64,000 bases of DNA from positions 1 through 64,000 of the IMG/VR virus record IMGVR_UViG_3300033553_000116. The stretch is one strand, 5' to 3'. The DNA is from a virus. Positions within the stretch are counted from its first letter, which is position 1, and each line of letters begins with the position of its first letter. The notes below the pieces were generated by a model. It searched no databases. It had not been told where the DNA came from and was given only the letters and a program-made list of their open reading frames with translations. This document shows, piece by piece, positions 17,746-25,750 of this stretch. A program made the position numbers and the translations under genes.

Positions 17746-18051
17746 ATGATGCTTAAAAGAAAATTGAATCTTTATCTACTTGATTCTAATGACGATAATA
17801 AATTATCCAAAGCAAGAGATTTGTTTAGGACGTGCAAGATAAGAAATTGGGAAGAGGATACAATAACCTTATGTGGAGTACCTCACCTTAAGTCTGTCGG
17901 CATTATGTCTGCTAGAAAAACAATCATGGATTATCTAAACGATGGGGAGTCAGTAGCAGTGCTAACTGACTTTAATGATAACACGGTCATGGATGCATAT
18001 ACCAAACTAGGTAATGCCCTCAAGGCTAATGTACAGAGGATATATGGATGA
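17746..18051 (+). CDS. Unknown small protein, 101 aa, coupled to the kinase-like gene
   Basis: ATG follows TTAGGAGAAAGAA. A small alpha/beta protein with no recognisable motif. Its TGA stop overlaps the ATG of the P-loop gene (ATGA), so translation of the two is coupled. Function unknown. Confidence 0.72.
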   Translation: MMLKRKLNLYLLDSNDDNKLSKARDLFRTCKIRNWEEDTITLCGVPHLKSVGIMSARKTIMDYLNDGESVAVLTDFNDNTVMDAYTKLGNALKANVQRIYG

Positions 18052-18518
18052 GTGACTTAAAGTTAATCATTATCCGTGGTCTACCAGGATCAGGAAGAGG
18101 TGTCTTAGCCAATGAACTCATTGCCGAGGATGAGTCATTAACTTTGATTGAACCGGAACATTGGTTTGAACTTGCTGAAACTAAAAAGATGATCGCTAAT
18201 AAATCAATTACTAAAGACGTCGGAGATAACTCCTTTTACACAATCTGTAAAGCGGCTAGCGATAGATGGTGCAGATGACAAGCAACTAATACACTATTAA
18301 GTGGCAAGAGTGTTGTTATAACAGGCATCTATCATCTACTGGTTGATATGAAAGCATTAATAATTGTGGCTGAGCAACAAGGAGCTACGATTGAAGTAAT
18401 GACTGCACTAAGTGACGGAGATAACAAAGGCCGTTATCCTAGTGAATTAGTAGATCAGTACGATACCAACTGGGAACATCTTAGATCATTAAACGATATC
18501 CTAGAATCAAAAAAATAA
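18048..18518 (+). pseudogene. P-loop kinase-like gene interrupted by an in-frame TGA (readthrough or pseudogene)
   Basis: The N-terminus has a P-loop-like IIRGLPGSGRGVLANEL, normally GxPGSGKS in polynucleotide/adenylate kinase-like phage proteins, with Arg-Gly in place of Lys-Ser. The frame meets TGA at 18276-18278, but the same frame continues without another stop to TAA at 18516 and reads sensibly (QATNTLLSGKSVVITGIYH). That matches the usual 'A..L..GxxVVVxxx' strand after the WC helix of this family. Full readthrough gives 156 residues. The TGA is followed by C, a context known to be leaky. Either a recent nonsense mutation or stop readthrough fits. The lost Walker Lys also hints at a degraded enzyme. 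Confidence 0.7.
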
Positions 18519-18537
18519 TTAGAGAGAGTGATGATAC

Positions 18538-18762
18538 ATGGTTTTACTTAAAGGTACTAGAAAGCAATACGTAGTTGGATTTACACAAACACCCAATAGG
18601 GCACTAGGTGTATCTGCAGCGGCGGCAGCAATTGCTAGAATCGCCAAAGATTCAAGAGATGCATTTATTAAATTAAAAGATTCTCATACGCATGTTGATT
18701 TCTTTGAAGATGTTAAAAAAGAAGTACCTGAAGGTGTTAAGTTCGTATACTTAGCTCTATAA
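18538..18762 (+). CDS. Unknown small protein, 74 aa
   Basis: ATG follows an AGAGAGAGTGATGATAC stretch, a modest ribosome site. It contains an Ala-rich segment (GVSAAAAAIARIAKD) that looks like an amphipathic helix, then a charged C-terminus. No family recognised. It is the last gene before the terminator facing the minus-strand adhesin genes. Confidence 0.65.
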   Translation: MVLLKGTRKQYVVGFTQTPNRALGVSAAAAAIARIAKDSRDAFIKLKDSHTHVDFFEDVKKEVPEGVKFVYLAL

Positions 18763-18772
18763 CTGCATAAGC

Positions 18773-18815
18773 GGACAGTAGCCATTTAGGCTACTGTCCT
18801 ATGCTTGTTTTTTTT
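18773..18815 (+). terminator. Terminator, hairpin plus long T-tract
   Basis: GGACAGTAGCC / GGCTACTGTCC stem, then a run of T's interrupted by one G. Its 3' arm and tail are part of a 34-base direct repeat found again at 19461. Confidence 0.82.
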
Positions 18816-18824
18816 TTGTTTTAA
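18791..18824. repeat. 34-base direct repeat, copy 1
   Basis: From CTACTGTCCTATGC through the T-tract to GTTTTAA, essentially identical to 19461-19494. The copies lie at the 3' ends of the two minus-strand adhesin genes, so each gene has the same flank. Confidence 0.85.
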
Positions 18825-18825
18825 G

Positions 18826-19377
18826 TTAGCTAAAATCTATAGGTTTAACATTTAGATTACCTACCTCAGTCCAAGTTGATGGATCAAAATATAGTTTAAA
18901 AAGATCGCCGACATTATTCCAATTATCAAATTTAAACCAATTGTCAACTTTTGCATTATGGCTAGTGGTATGCCACCGCCCATCAATTGGGGTAGTTTTA
19001 ACACCATTTCTATAATGTGTTATTATGACATTAACATTATCACTATAATCTATTAACATACCGGTTCTAGTCCAAGGTGTAGTAGCTGGAACCTCATTAT
19101 AACTAATCCATGATCCGTTCAATTGAATTGAATAGGACGTATTGCCTGGACACTCCATCTCAAAGTAATATTTTTCACCAGGCATTAAGTTAAAGTATTC
19201 ACTATATGGACCATAGCCCCTCGATGCTGTGATGGAGTAAACCTTAAAATAATTACCCATTTCATTAAAAGTAACTATCCACTCAGCAGTAGAGGTAATT
19301 AATAAAGCTCCAATTGATTTTATTATACGTTTACCCAATGCGGCTAGCTTAAATAAACCTAATCCACCATTTAACAT
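18826..19377 (-). CDS. Adhesin- or fibre-like protein, about 183 aa
   Basis: The N-terminus has a hydrophobic/basic helix (GLFKLAALGKRIIKSIGALLI, about residues 6-26), followed by a beta-sandwich-like domain rich in Tyr, Trp, Asn and Gly (YYFEMECPGNTSYSIQLNG, WTRTGMLIDYSDNVNVIIT). No enzyme motif. This make-up, and its position next to a repeat adhesin, suggests a host- or surface-binding virion accessory. The exact start is uncertain: ATG at 19377 or GTG at 19383, both near GGAGAGGTAAGG. Confidence 0.65.
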   Translation of the reverse strand: MLNGGLGLFKLAALGKRIIKSIGALLITSTAEWIVTFNEMGNYFKVYSITASRGYGPYSEYFNLMPGEKYYFEMECPGNTSYSIQLNGSWISYNEVPATTPWTRTGMLIDYSDNVNVIITHYRNGVKTTPIDGRWHTTSHNAKVDNWFKFDNWNNVGDLFKLYFDPSTWTEVGNLNVKPIDFS

Positions 19378-19460
19378 TGCCACCTTACCTCTCCTTTTTT
19401 TTTTGTTTATGTTGATACATATAATAATTCATAGGCATAAAGGACCAGCAGCCTAACTGA

Positions 19461-19494
19461 CTACTGTCCTATGCTTGTTTTTTTTTTGTTTTAA
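19461..19494. repeat. 34-base direct repeat, copy 2
   Basis: Second copy of the CTACTGTCCTATGC...GTTTTAA sequence at 18791-18824, downstream of the minus-strand repeat adhesin. The sequences just outside differ, so the repeat is bounded. Confidence 0.85.
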
Positions 19495-19528
19495 ATTGTT
19501 AGGTATTTAGAGGTAGTAGTACCTCTAG

Positions 19529-20299
19529 TTATAAACCTGCTCCAGCTGACCCATAACGTGCGGTACCTACTGACGTTTCAGTACCTACTAACGTACCATC
19601 ACCAGAGATCCTAGTTACTGTATTAGAGTATCCACCATTAACCCCACCATAGAAAACACCATTATCACCTACTGCCGCTCCAGCATGATAGATACGTACG
19701 ATACCTACTGTAGTCTGTGCCCCTACTAGCGTACCGTCACCAGAGATCCTAGTTACTGTATTAGAGTATCCACCGGTGTCTACCCCACCATAGAAAACAC
19801 CATTATCACCTACGGACGCACCAGCTAGTGCATAACGTGCGGTACCCAATGTAGTCTCTGAGCCTACTAGCGTACCGGCACCAGAGATCCTAGTTACTGT
19901 ATTGAGGTAAGTACCACTACGCCCACCATAGAAAACACCATTATCACCCACTGCCGCACCAGCTAGTGCATAACGTGCGGTACCTACTGACGTTTCAGTA
20001 CCTACTAACGTACCGGCACCAGAGATCCTAGTTAGTTTATTGAGGTAAGTACCATCATACCCACCATAGAAAACACCATTATCACCCACTGCCGCACCGG
20101 CCAAGTAAGATCTACCACTACCTACTGACGTTTCAGAGCCTACTAGTGTACCATCACCAGAGATCCTAGTTAGTTTATTAGAGTATCCACCAACATACCC
20201 ACCATAGAAAACCCCTACTATATTAGTGCCTCCGTTAACCACCTTACGTCTAGACATCATAGCACTAAACGTTATACTGTTAATTAAATTACTTCTCAT
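19529..20299 (-). CDS. Repeat adhesin with five 46-residue propeller-like repeats
   Basis: The leader MRSNLINSITFSAMMSRRK is followed by five near-identical repeats of about 46 residues, each running GVFYGG..., N(K/T)(L/V)TRISG(D/A)GTLVG, ET(S/T)(V/L)G, AGA(A/S)VGDN. The periodicity and FYGG/GTLVG strands suggest Kelch-like beta-propeller blades. Such proteins commonly mediate binding at phage tails or cell surfaces. ATG at 20299 has AAAGGA seven bases upstream. The leader aligns residue for residue with that of the frameshifted adhesin gene at 59955. Confidence 0.82.
   Translation of the reverse strand: MRSNLINSITFSAMMSRRKVVNGGTNIVGVFYGGYVGGYSNKLTRISGDGTLVGSETSVGSGRSYLAGAAVGDNGVFYGGYDGTYLNKLTRISGAGTLVGTETSVGTARYALAGAAVGDNGVFYGGRSGTYLNTVTRISGAGTLVGSETTLGTARYALAGASVGDNGVFYGGVDTGGYSNTVTRISGDGTLVGAQTTVGIVRIYHAGAAVGDNGVFYGGVNGGYSNTVTRISGDGTLVGTETSVGTARYGSAGAGL
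19540..20225. repeat. Tandem DNA repeats of about 138-141 bases encoding the propeller blades
   Basis: Segments such as CACCATAGAAAACACC and CCAGAGATCCTAGTTA recur five times at regular spacing within the minus-strand adhesin gene. Near-identity between units implies recent duplication or recombination between units. Confidence 0.88.
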
Positions 20300-20355
20300 C
20301 ACTATATCCTTTAGTATTAGTTCATAAAATAGATCTGTAATTTACATATAAACAT

Positions 20356-20577
20356 CTAATACTTTCCTGTATATACCCACCAATCAAGTGGACGGTACCA
20401 ATTCTGGGCACCTTTGATAAAGGTATACCCGCCAAGTATAATTGCAAGAACTATATTCTCCATATCAACTATACAAACGTATACAACCCATAAGGCTATC
20501 CACATTATAATTAACGGTGGAACTACACCCAGTATCATAATAATAAAATATTCTTTAACATCTAAGATACTAGGCAT
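20356..20577 (-). CDS. Small membrane protein, 73 aa, two predicted transmembrane segments
   Basis: Residues about 11-35 and 38-55 are strongly hydrophobic (IIMILGVVPPLIIMWIALWV; VLAIILGGYTF), separated by a short loop, with an aromatic C-terminus. ATG follows GAGGAAGAAGA. It overlaps the end of the DNA polymerase gene by 16 bases. The size and topology fit small phage membrane proteins, including some holins, but nothing specific supports a lysis role. Confidence 0.7.
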   Translation of the reverse strand: MPSILDVKEYFIIMILGVVPPLIIMWIALWVVYVCIVDMENIVLAIILGGYTFIKGAQNWYRPLDWWVYTGKY

Positions 20578-22256
20578 TCTTCTTCCTCAAAGGCATGTAG
20601 CAGTTCATCGAATGATGGTGCTTTAAATATATTTCTACAAATCTCTGTTGCGTTTACATGAGACGCAGAAAGATTAATAGTAGCCATCCTTACTGTGAGT
20701 TCATCTACATTTTTAATTCTAGAAAGTTCCCTATAGGTTGTCTCTTTAGAAATGTTTAAGAAGTACTCAGTAGATGGATATGCTGCACTTAAATCCAAAT
20801 CGGCTACATGGAGACGCATCATTGATCTAACGTTTGGTAATTCCTTTATTAAAGGTATGCCATTTTCTACTGTTAAATGTGTTGGTAAGGTGATGACCCA
20901 ACCTACCATATTAGTTACGTGCTTGTCAATATCTGCAGTCATCTGATCTGATGCACAAGCTATGACCTTACCTTTTTCCTGACAGAAGAAGTATAAGTTG
21001 TCTATAAGACGTTTAGGCTGTGAATCAAAGATCTTGTATTCGGAGATACCGGATAGTACAGTAATGGAAGTAGATAAGTCTTTTACCTCTTCATCAAATA
21101 ACTCAACACCAATACAATCGAAGATGTTGTATACACCATACTCAATCTTCTTTTCGCTCTGCATAAACTGATGCCACTCTAAACCACTTAGATGGTCAGC
21201 TTCTGTAAACTTAAGCTTACGCATGCCTAAATGTTTATTTAGAAGGGCGTCAAGACTATAACTAGGCTCATTCATAGCTGCAACACGGATACGCTTGTAC
21301 ATACACATTGAATCAATTAAATAGAACGATGCAGGACATTCTGCAATGTGCCATCTATCAGCAAAGTGAATAGAAGATATTGCACCACTAGCAGTTACCT
21401 TCTGTGTTCTACCTTGCTTATATTTAAAGAACTTAAATCTATTAGGTACAGAAGGATCACTAAATACCTGAGCAGGGTCATAACCAAAGAACTCTAAACA
21501 AGTTATAATGCGGGGTATATCGAAGTCAATGTTCCAGACAGTTAAGAAGTCAGGCTGCCAGATATGTGCTTGAGCAATGGCATATGCACAAGCTTCACCA
21601 GCGTTGTCACAAATCTTAATGTCTAGAGTAATATTTCTAGCTTTAATAATGTCACCCAATAACTCATGTGCTTTATCTCTAAGCTTCTGGATTGGATTTT
21701 GGATAGTGCCGATATATTCTTTAGTTGCTGTTAGAACTACCTTATCCTTAAAACTAATACAAACTAGAATAGGTCGTTCATGTCCATTAACAACATCTGT
21801 TTCAATATCTAGTACCGCCACTCCGTTTGGACTTGCTGCATCGGGATATCTATCTCTATAACGCTTCTTAATAAGGGTAGGGGTAGAGATATCTGCACCG
21901 TAGATATATGGTGAACGTGCAAGCTTTCTAAGTCCACCTTTCATACCTGGTTTACCTAATGCCTTTGCAACGCTTTCAGTTAACTTGGCTTCAGTAGTTG
22001 TAAACTTCTGTAGTTTAGAAAGGTCTTCCCATTCTTTCTTTTCATTGTCTTTACTACGGTAACCCTCTTTGGTTATATAGAAGTCTTTCTTAAAGTTCTT
22101 GATGAAATACATATTGGGAATTACTTCACCGGAAGTGGTAGTTATAACTTCTTTAACGGTGATTAAATCATCACCACTATAGTCATTTGCTCTACCATAT
22201 ACCGCATGCTTACACTCGATTGATGCTATTTGATCTAGGGGTACTGGACGTTGCAT
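20562..22256 (-). CDS. Family B DNA polymerase, N-terminal part (exonuclease plus motif A only)
   Basis: 564 aa. Proofreading exonuclease motifs: ExoI DIE (Asp150, Glu152), ExoII N242xxxD246, ExoIII Y376xxxD380. Polymerase motif A is DLSAAYPS, with Asp488 as the likely metal ligand. About 70 residues later the protein stops. Motif B (KxxxNSxYG) and motif C (YxDTDS), needed for synthesis, are missing. Full family B phage polymerases are about 850-900 aa, so the gene is split, with the C-terminal half elsewhere, or truncated. Split family B polymerases are known in some T4-like phages. ATG follows AAGGAGCGGTAA. Confidence 0.9.
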   Translation of the reverse strand: MQRPVPLDQIASIECKHAVYGRANDYSGDDLITVKEVITTTSGEVIPNMYFIKNFKKDFYITKEGYRSKDNEKKEWEDLSKLQKFTTTEAKLTESVAKALGKPGMKGGLRKLARSPYIYGADISTPTLIKKRYRDRYPDAASPNGVAVLDIETDVVNGHERPILVCISFKDKVVLTATKEYIGTIQNPIQKLRDKAHELLGDIIKARNITLDIKICDNAGEACAYAIAQAHIWQPDFLTVWNIDFDIPRIITCLEFFGYDPAQVFSDPSVPNRFKFFKYKQGRTQKVTASGAISSIHFADRWHIAECPASFYLIDSMCMYKRIRVAAMNEPSYSLDALLNKHLGMRKLKFTEADHLSGLEWHQFMQSEKKIEYGVYNIFDCIGVELFDEEVKDLSTSITVLSGISEYKIFDSQPKRLIDNLYFFCQEKGKVIACASDQMTADIDKHVTNMVGWVITLPTHLTVENGIPLIKELPNVRSMMRLHVADLDLSAAYPSTEYFLNISKETTYRELSRIKNVDELTVRMATINLSASHVNATEICRNIFKAPSFDELLHAFEEEECLVS

Positions 22257-22306
22257 TTACCGCTCCTTAAAAAGTTTAGGCTATTCTTATGAATAAAAGT
22301 TATTGA

Positions 22307-22322
22307 GACTAAAAGATTAGTC
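22307..22322. promoter_or_regulatory. Palindrome between divergent polymerase and protease genes
   Basis: GACTAA-AAGA-TTAGTC, a perfect 6-bp inverted repeat in the 100-base gap between two divergent genes. It could be an operator or an RNA hairpin upstream of the protease ribosome site. Confidence 0.4.
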
Positions 22323-22356
22323 TAATAAATACGAAATTACGTTTAGGAGGAAACCC

Positions 22357-23628
22357 GTGCTTAAGAAATACATTTCACCGTCTTTAGAGGCCATTGATTC
22401 ACAGGGGAAATCAATGCTATTTAAAGAACTTACATTAGAATTTGATACTATTCTTCAAAACAAAGACTTCTCCAAGAAGGGCGTCCAAAAGAATTTGAAA
22501 AGAATGGAAGAGATCATCAAAAAGAGTGTAGGGATAGAAGTTTACCTAGTAATGGATGAGGACACTCTTCCTAATGCATATGTGATTCCACCAGACATTG
22601 ATTCTAGTAATCCTATCCTTACTGACTTCCATAAAGCAATTACTAAGAGCGACGCTGGATTAAAGTTAATTAAAAGTACTGGTGGTGTATTGCACGCTAG
22701 CGTTAATCGTCAAACCAGTAAAGTTTCTGGAGCATTCACTAAGTTCCCAGTTAACATTCATTTTAGTAAAGGTTTGTTAACATACCCTAGTCTAGATATG
22801 TCAGCAGGAGAGCTTGCAGCTATCATCATCCATGAGATTGGACATGTGTTTACATACATGGAATACTTGGGTACTGGCATTACTACTAACTATGTGTTAC
22901 AACACACTAGCCGTACTCTCTTGGAAACTAGAGAAATCAAACGCCGTTATGAAATTGTTAAAGAAACTGAAAAGCTTTTGGATATCGAAGTCCAAGATAT
23001 TGATGCCCTAACAAAGACAGACAACGAAACTGTAATACAGACCGTACTATTGCGTGAAGTTGCAGTTAAAAGAATGTCTGAGTTAGATTCTAATACATAC
23101 GACTTAACTGCATGGGAAATGTTATCTGACCAATTCGCTGCAAGACATGGCGCTGGTAAAGATATCACTATGGCATTAGCTAAGATGCATAAGCTTTTCG
23201 GAGATAGTGCATTTCAGAATCAGGGTGAATTTATGTTTACTCAGGTTATAACAGGTGTTCTAGCATTGCTTACTACCATAATGACTGCCGGTGTATTTGC
23301 TATCTTATTATTCTTTGTCCTTGATCCAACTATAGGACTTTATGATAAGTTAGAAGCTAGACTGACTCGTGTTAAACGTGACTTGATTTCTCAGTTGAAG
23401 GAAGGTACTGCTAACAAAGAATATAAAGATGTTCTAGTTAAAGACATCGCAGATATTGATGACCTTCTTTCTACTATGAAAGATAGACAGAATTTTATAG
23501 AGCTTTGGTGGGTTACGGTAATGCCTAAGTCACGAAGAAATTATAAACAGTTGGTTTTCCAACAAGAGCTAGAAGCAATGGTAAATAATGATTTATTTAC
23601 AGCTAGCCACAAATTAAAAAACGTTTAA
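22357..23628 (+). CDS. M48-like zinc metalloprotease with a membrane anchor
   Basis: 423 aa, GTG start after TTTAGGAGGAAACCC. The zinc site HEIGH (159-163) is followed by AWEMLSDQFAARHG (Glu254, Asp258), which matches the third-ligand motif ExxxD of M48-type peptidases. A hydrophobic helix at about 297-322 (VITGVLALLTTIMTAGVFAILL) follows the catalytic part, so the enzyme may be membrane-bound or penetrate a membrane. M48 enzymes such as HtpX cleave membrane proteins. Substrates here are unknown. The opening segment (YISPSLEAIDSQG) contains a Ser-x-Glu site typical of virion proteins processed in the head, so it may be a packaged protease. Confidence 0.83.
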   Translation: MLKKYISPSLEAIDSQGKSMLFKELTLEFDTILQNKDFSKKGVQKNLKRMEEIIKKSVGIEVYLVMDEDTLPNAYVIPPDIDSSNPILTDFHKAITKSDAGLKLIKSTGGVLHASVNRQTSKVSGAFTKFPVNIHFSKGLLTYPSLDMSAGELAAIIIHEIGHVFTYMEYLGTGITTNYVLQHTSRTLLETREIKRRYEIVKETEKLLDIEVQDIDALTKTDNETVIQTVLLREVAVKRMSELDSNTYDLTAWEMLSDQFAARHGAGKDITMALAKMHKLFGDSAFQNQGEFMFTQVITGVLALLTTIMTAGVFAILLFFVLDPTIGLYDKLEARLTRVKRDLISQLKEGTANKEYKDVLVKDIADIDDLLSTMKDRQNFIELWWVTVMPKSRRNYKQLVFQQELEAMVNNDLFTASHKLKNV

Positions 23629-23644
23629 AGGTAAGGATATAAAA

Positions 23645-24079
23645 ATGAAAACAATATTAGAGGCAGTAAGATTAGTTGTTAACAGTAACTCAGTTGATTT
23701 TAAAGATAAAGCTAAGTTAGCAGCTACCTTAGCCGCAGAAGCACTTGCAGCACAGGTACCGATTCCGACAGAAGCAATTGGTGAAACTGCAGGGTTCTTT
23801 AGAACGAATCATAAAGTAGCAGTAATGGTAGCACTATCAAAAGTCAATGAGTTCATTGTACTTGACCTAGATCAAACGTGTGACCTTGTATATCACATGT
23901 GGAATATCCGTTACAGCATTGTACATACACCTAATGACCCAGCAATCGCTAGACTGACATCACTAATGTTTGCTGGCAATGGTTCACATATCCCAAATAT
24001 CTATAGAGAAGTTGCTGCTAAGTATCCGAAACTATATTTTTCTAGATGGGACTTAGAAGAAATCAATAAGGAACTATAA
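23645..24079 (+). CDS. Unknown protein, 144 aa, in the protease operon
   Basis: ATG follows AAAGGTAAGGATATAAAA, 16 bases after the protease stop. Mostly helical; begins with an Ala-rich amphipathic region (AKLAATLAAEALAAQ). No family recognised. Its stop overlaps the start of the next gene (TAATG), so the two are translationally coupled. Confidence 0.75.
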   Translation: MKTILEAVRLVVNSNSVDFKDKAKLAATLAAEALAAQVPIPTEAIGETAGFFRTNHKVAVMVALSKVNEFIVLDLDQTCDLVYHMWNIRYSIVHTPNDPAIARLTSLMFAGNGSHIPNIYREVAAKYPKLYFSRWDLEEINKEL

Positions 24080-25221
24080 TGACTGAACAACTAAAACTAA
24101 CAGAAGCTGAGTCAATTGCACTTGAACACTGTGATAATAAGTTGGAGTTCATTGCATTAACAGACACCCTTACTGATTTAAGATTTGCATTAGAACAAAT
24201 GAGTTCTATGGGTGGCGTTACTCAAGCCATGGCAAAGCCGTATGAAAACGCTTTACCTGAGAATGTGTTATTAGCTAGCTTTACTAAGTTACCTTCACAG
24301 ACTAACATAGCTGAGTTCACTGCAACTATGGAAGAGTTGACTACATCTACTTTGGATAGTCTTATCGTTAACATTAATAAGTCATTAAAATTCTTTATTG
24401 ATTTTAATACCATGCGAGACATTACCTTTGACTTTAGTTTCCTTAAGGAAGCATACGTCGTAGGTAGTGATGCAGTACCGGCATTGGTTGAGAAGTATAA
24501 TAAAGATTACAAATATGACTACAGTCGTTTTAGTGAGATGACACTACTATCCCCAGGCTCTGAATTAAAAGAGATTATGGATAATGGTGAGTTTATCTAC
24601 GGTGAAGTTTTAAATAGGATCATCGGATTCTTAGAGGCCTTCAATGCTATTGCTAACGATACCACTGCAGACTTCGATGTAGCAAAATTGAACTTGTTGT
24701 TAAATGAGATTAATGCCCTTTATGGTTCTGTAATTGATAAGTTTTCTATTGTACCTAACCGTGGTGAATTTTTAACTAGTACTCCTAACGATATTCTAAC
24801 TTTGGGTGATTTAATTAATTCATTTATAGATGAAGCTAAATCAGCTGACCCTATAGAAGAGTTTGAGATTACTCGAGTAGATCATGCAATAGAAGATGCT
24901 AGTTTTGAAACAGGTATTTATAAGAGCACCACTACACCCTTAATTCATTTAGATATGTCTATACAACGTAGAACCAGATCTATTGAAAAGGAATTAAGTA
25001 AGTTAGGTGTTGCTAGCACTACCTTATTCAATATAGGCGAACTGCATAAAGTAGAAGCCCTAGGCGGTGTAGAGAAATTCCTTATAGCTATTACTAATGG
25101 CATTGAGTTCATCTACGGATATACAAAAAGCAGAGATGTGATTCTTAAAGAAGAGCTATTGTTTGGTAATGTCCTTCAGGCTTACAAAGATGAAACAAAG
25201 AAAGCAAATCAAGTAGTATAA
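24079..25221 (+). CDS. Unknown helical protein, 380 aa (possible internal virion protein)
   Basis: Overlaps the preceding stop and is the last gene of the three-gene protease operon. It is long, helical and acidic, without membrane segment or catalytic motif. The pattern of a Ser/Glu-rich N-terminus (LKLTEAESIALEH) and long helices resembles processed inner-head proteins of giant phages, but I cannot place it in a family. Confidence 0.72.
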   Translation: MTEQLKLTEAESIALEHCDNKLEFIALTDTLTDLRFALEQMSSMGGVTQAMAKPYENALPENVLLASFTKLPSQTNIAEFTATMEELTTSTLDSLIVNINKSLKFFIDFNTMRDITFDFSFLKEAYVVGSDAVPALVEKYNKDYKYDYSRFSEMTLLSPGSELKEIMDNGEFIYGEVLNRIIGFLEAFNAIANDTTADFDVAKLNLLLNEINALYGSVIDKFSIVPNRGEFLTSTPNDILTLGDLINSFIDEAKSADPIEEFEITRVDHAIEDASFETGIYKSTTTPLIHLDMSIQRRTRSIEKELSKLGVASTTLFNIGELHKVEALGGVEKFLIAITNGIEFIYGYTKSRDVILKEELLFGNVLQAYKDETKKANQVV

Positions 25222-25229
25222 CGGCATAA

Positions 25230-25262
25230 ATAGATAGAGGGTCCGAAGACCCTCTATCTATG
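25230..25262. terminator. Bidirectional hairpin terminator
   Basis: GATAGAGGGTC / GACCCTCTATC stem with a CGAA loop lying between two convergent genes; overlaps the last codons of the minus-strand macrodomain gene. Confidence 0.8.
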
Positions 25263-25716
25263 CTATTTCTCTATGAAGAATTTGTACAGGAATATCCATA
25301 GGCTCTAAGTATTTAAACATTAGTTCCTTAACATCCTTAGTATAATCCAACCTACCTAAACCACACCCTACTGGTGTAATAGCTAATTCGGTTATACCTA
25401 ATTCTTTATAATTTTTAGAAATGAATTCTAAACCTAAAACAATGTCCCCTATATCACTATCATCTTTCCAATGTAACTTAGATGGAAATAATAGAACATT
25501 TTGATTAGACTTAGGGATTGGGTATATCTTACATAAACCTGGTGACAATAGACCTTCAGCACAAAGGTTTTTATAAAAGTGATGAAGTCCTTGAATACGA
25601 TTTCTCATCGCTAAGGCAAGTCCTGCACCCATGACACCTACGGTATTAACTGGACAAACAATGGTCTGTGCTTTATTAGTTAAGATATTACCAAATCCTT
25701 CATAAACGATCGGCAT
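25258..25716 (-). CDS. Macrodomain protein (ADP-ribose-binding / de-ADP-ribosylating type)
   Basis: 152 aa from the ATG at 25716, which has AAAAGGAAAAATAACT upstream; a longer form starting at 25749 is less likely. It carries the macrodomain signatures GNILTNKAQTIVCPVNTVG, MGAGLALAMRNR and the later PVGCGLGRLDY loop. Macrodomains bind ADP-ribose, and the closest-looking class (DarG/TARG-like) removes ADP-ribose from DNA or protein. In a phage this could reverse host DarT-type toxin modification or clear ADP-ribose products. It is last on a minus-strand operon with a beta-prime paralogue. Confidence 0.85.
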   Translation of the reverse strand: MPIVYEGFGNILTNKAQTIVCPVNTVGVMGAGLALAMRNRIQGLHHFYKNLCAEGLLSPGLCKIYPIPKSNQNVLLFPSKLHWKDDSDIGDIVLGLEFISKNYKELGITELAITPVGCGLGRLDYTKDVKELMFKYLEPMDIPVQILHREIA

Positions 25717-25750
25717 AGTTATTTTTCCTTTTCTTTTTTCATTGCACAAA

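Noticed and set aside
20356-20577. Calling the two-helix membrane protein a holin
   Set aside because: No endolysin or spanin next to it and nothing specific to holins beyond size and topology.
22265-22296. AAAAAGTTTAGG and CTATTCTTATGAATA as a promoter copy upstream of the protease
   Set aside because: The core is shortened by several bases relative to the consensus; noted as possible but not called.
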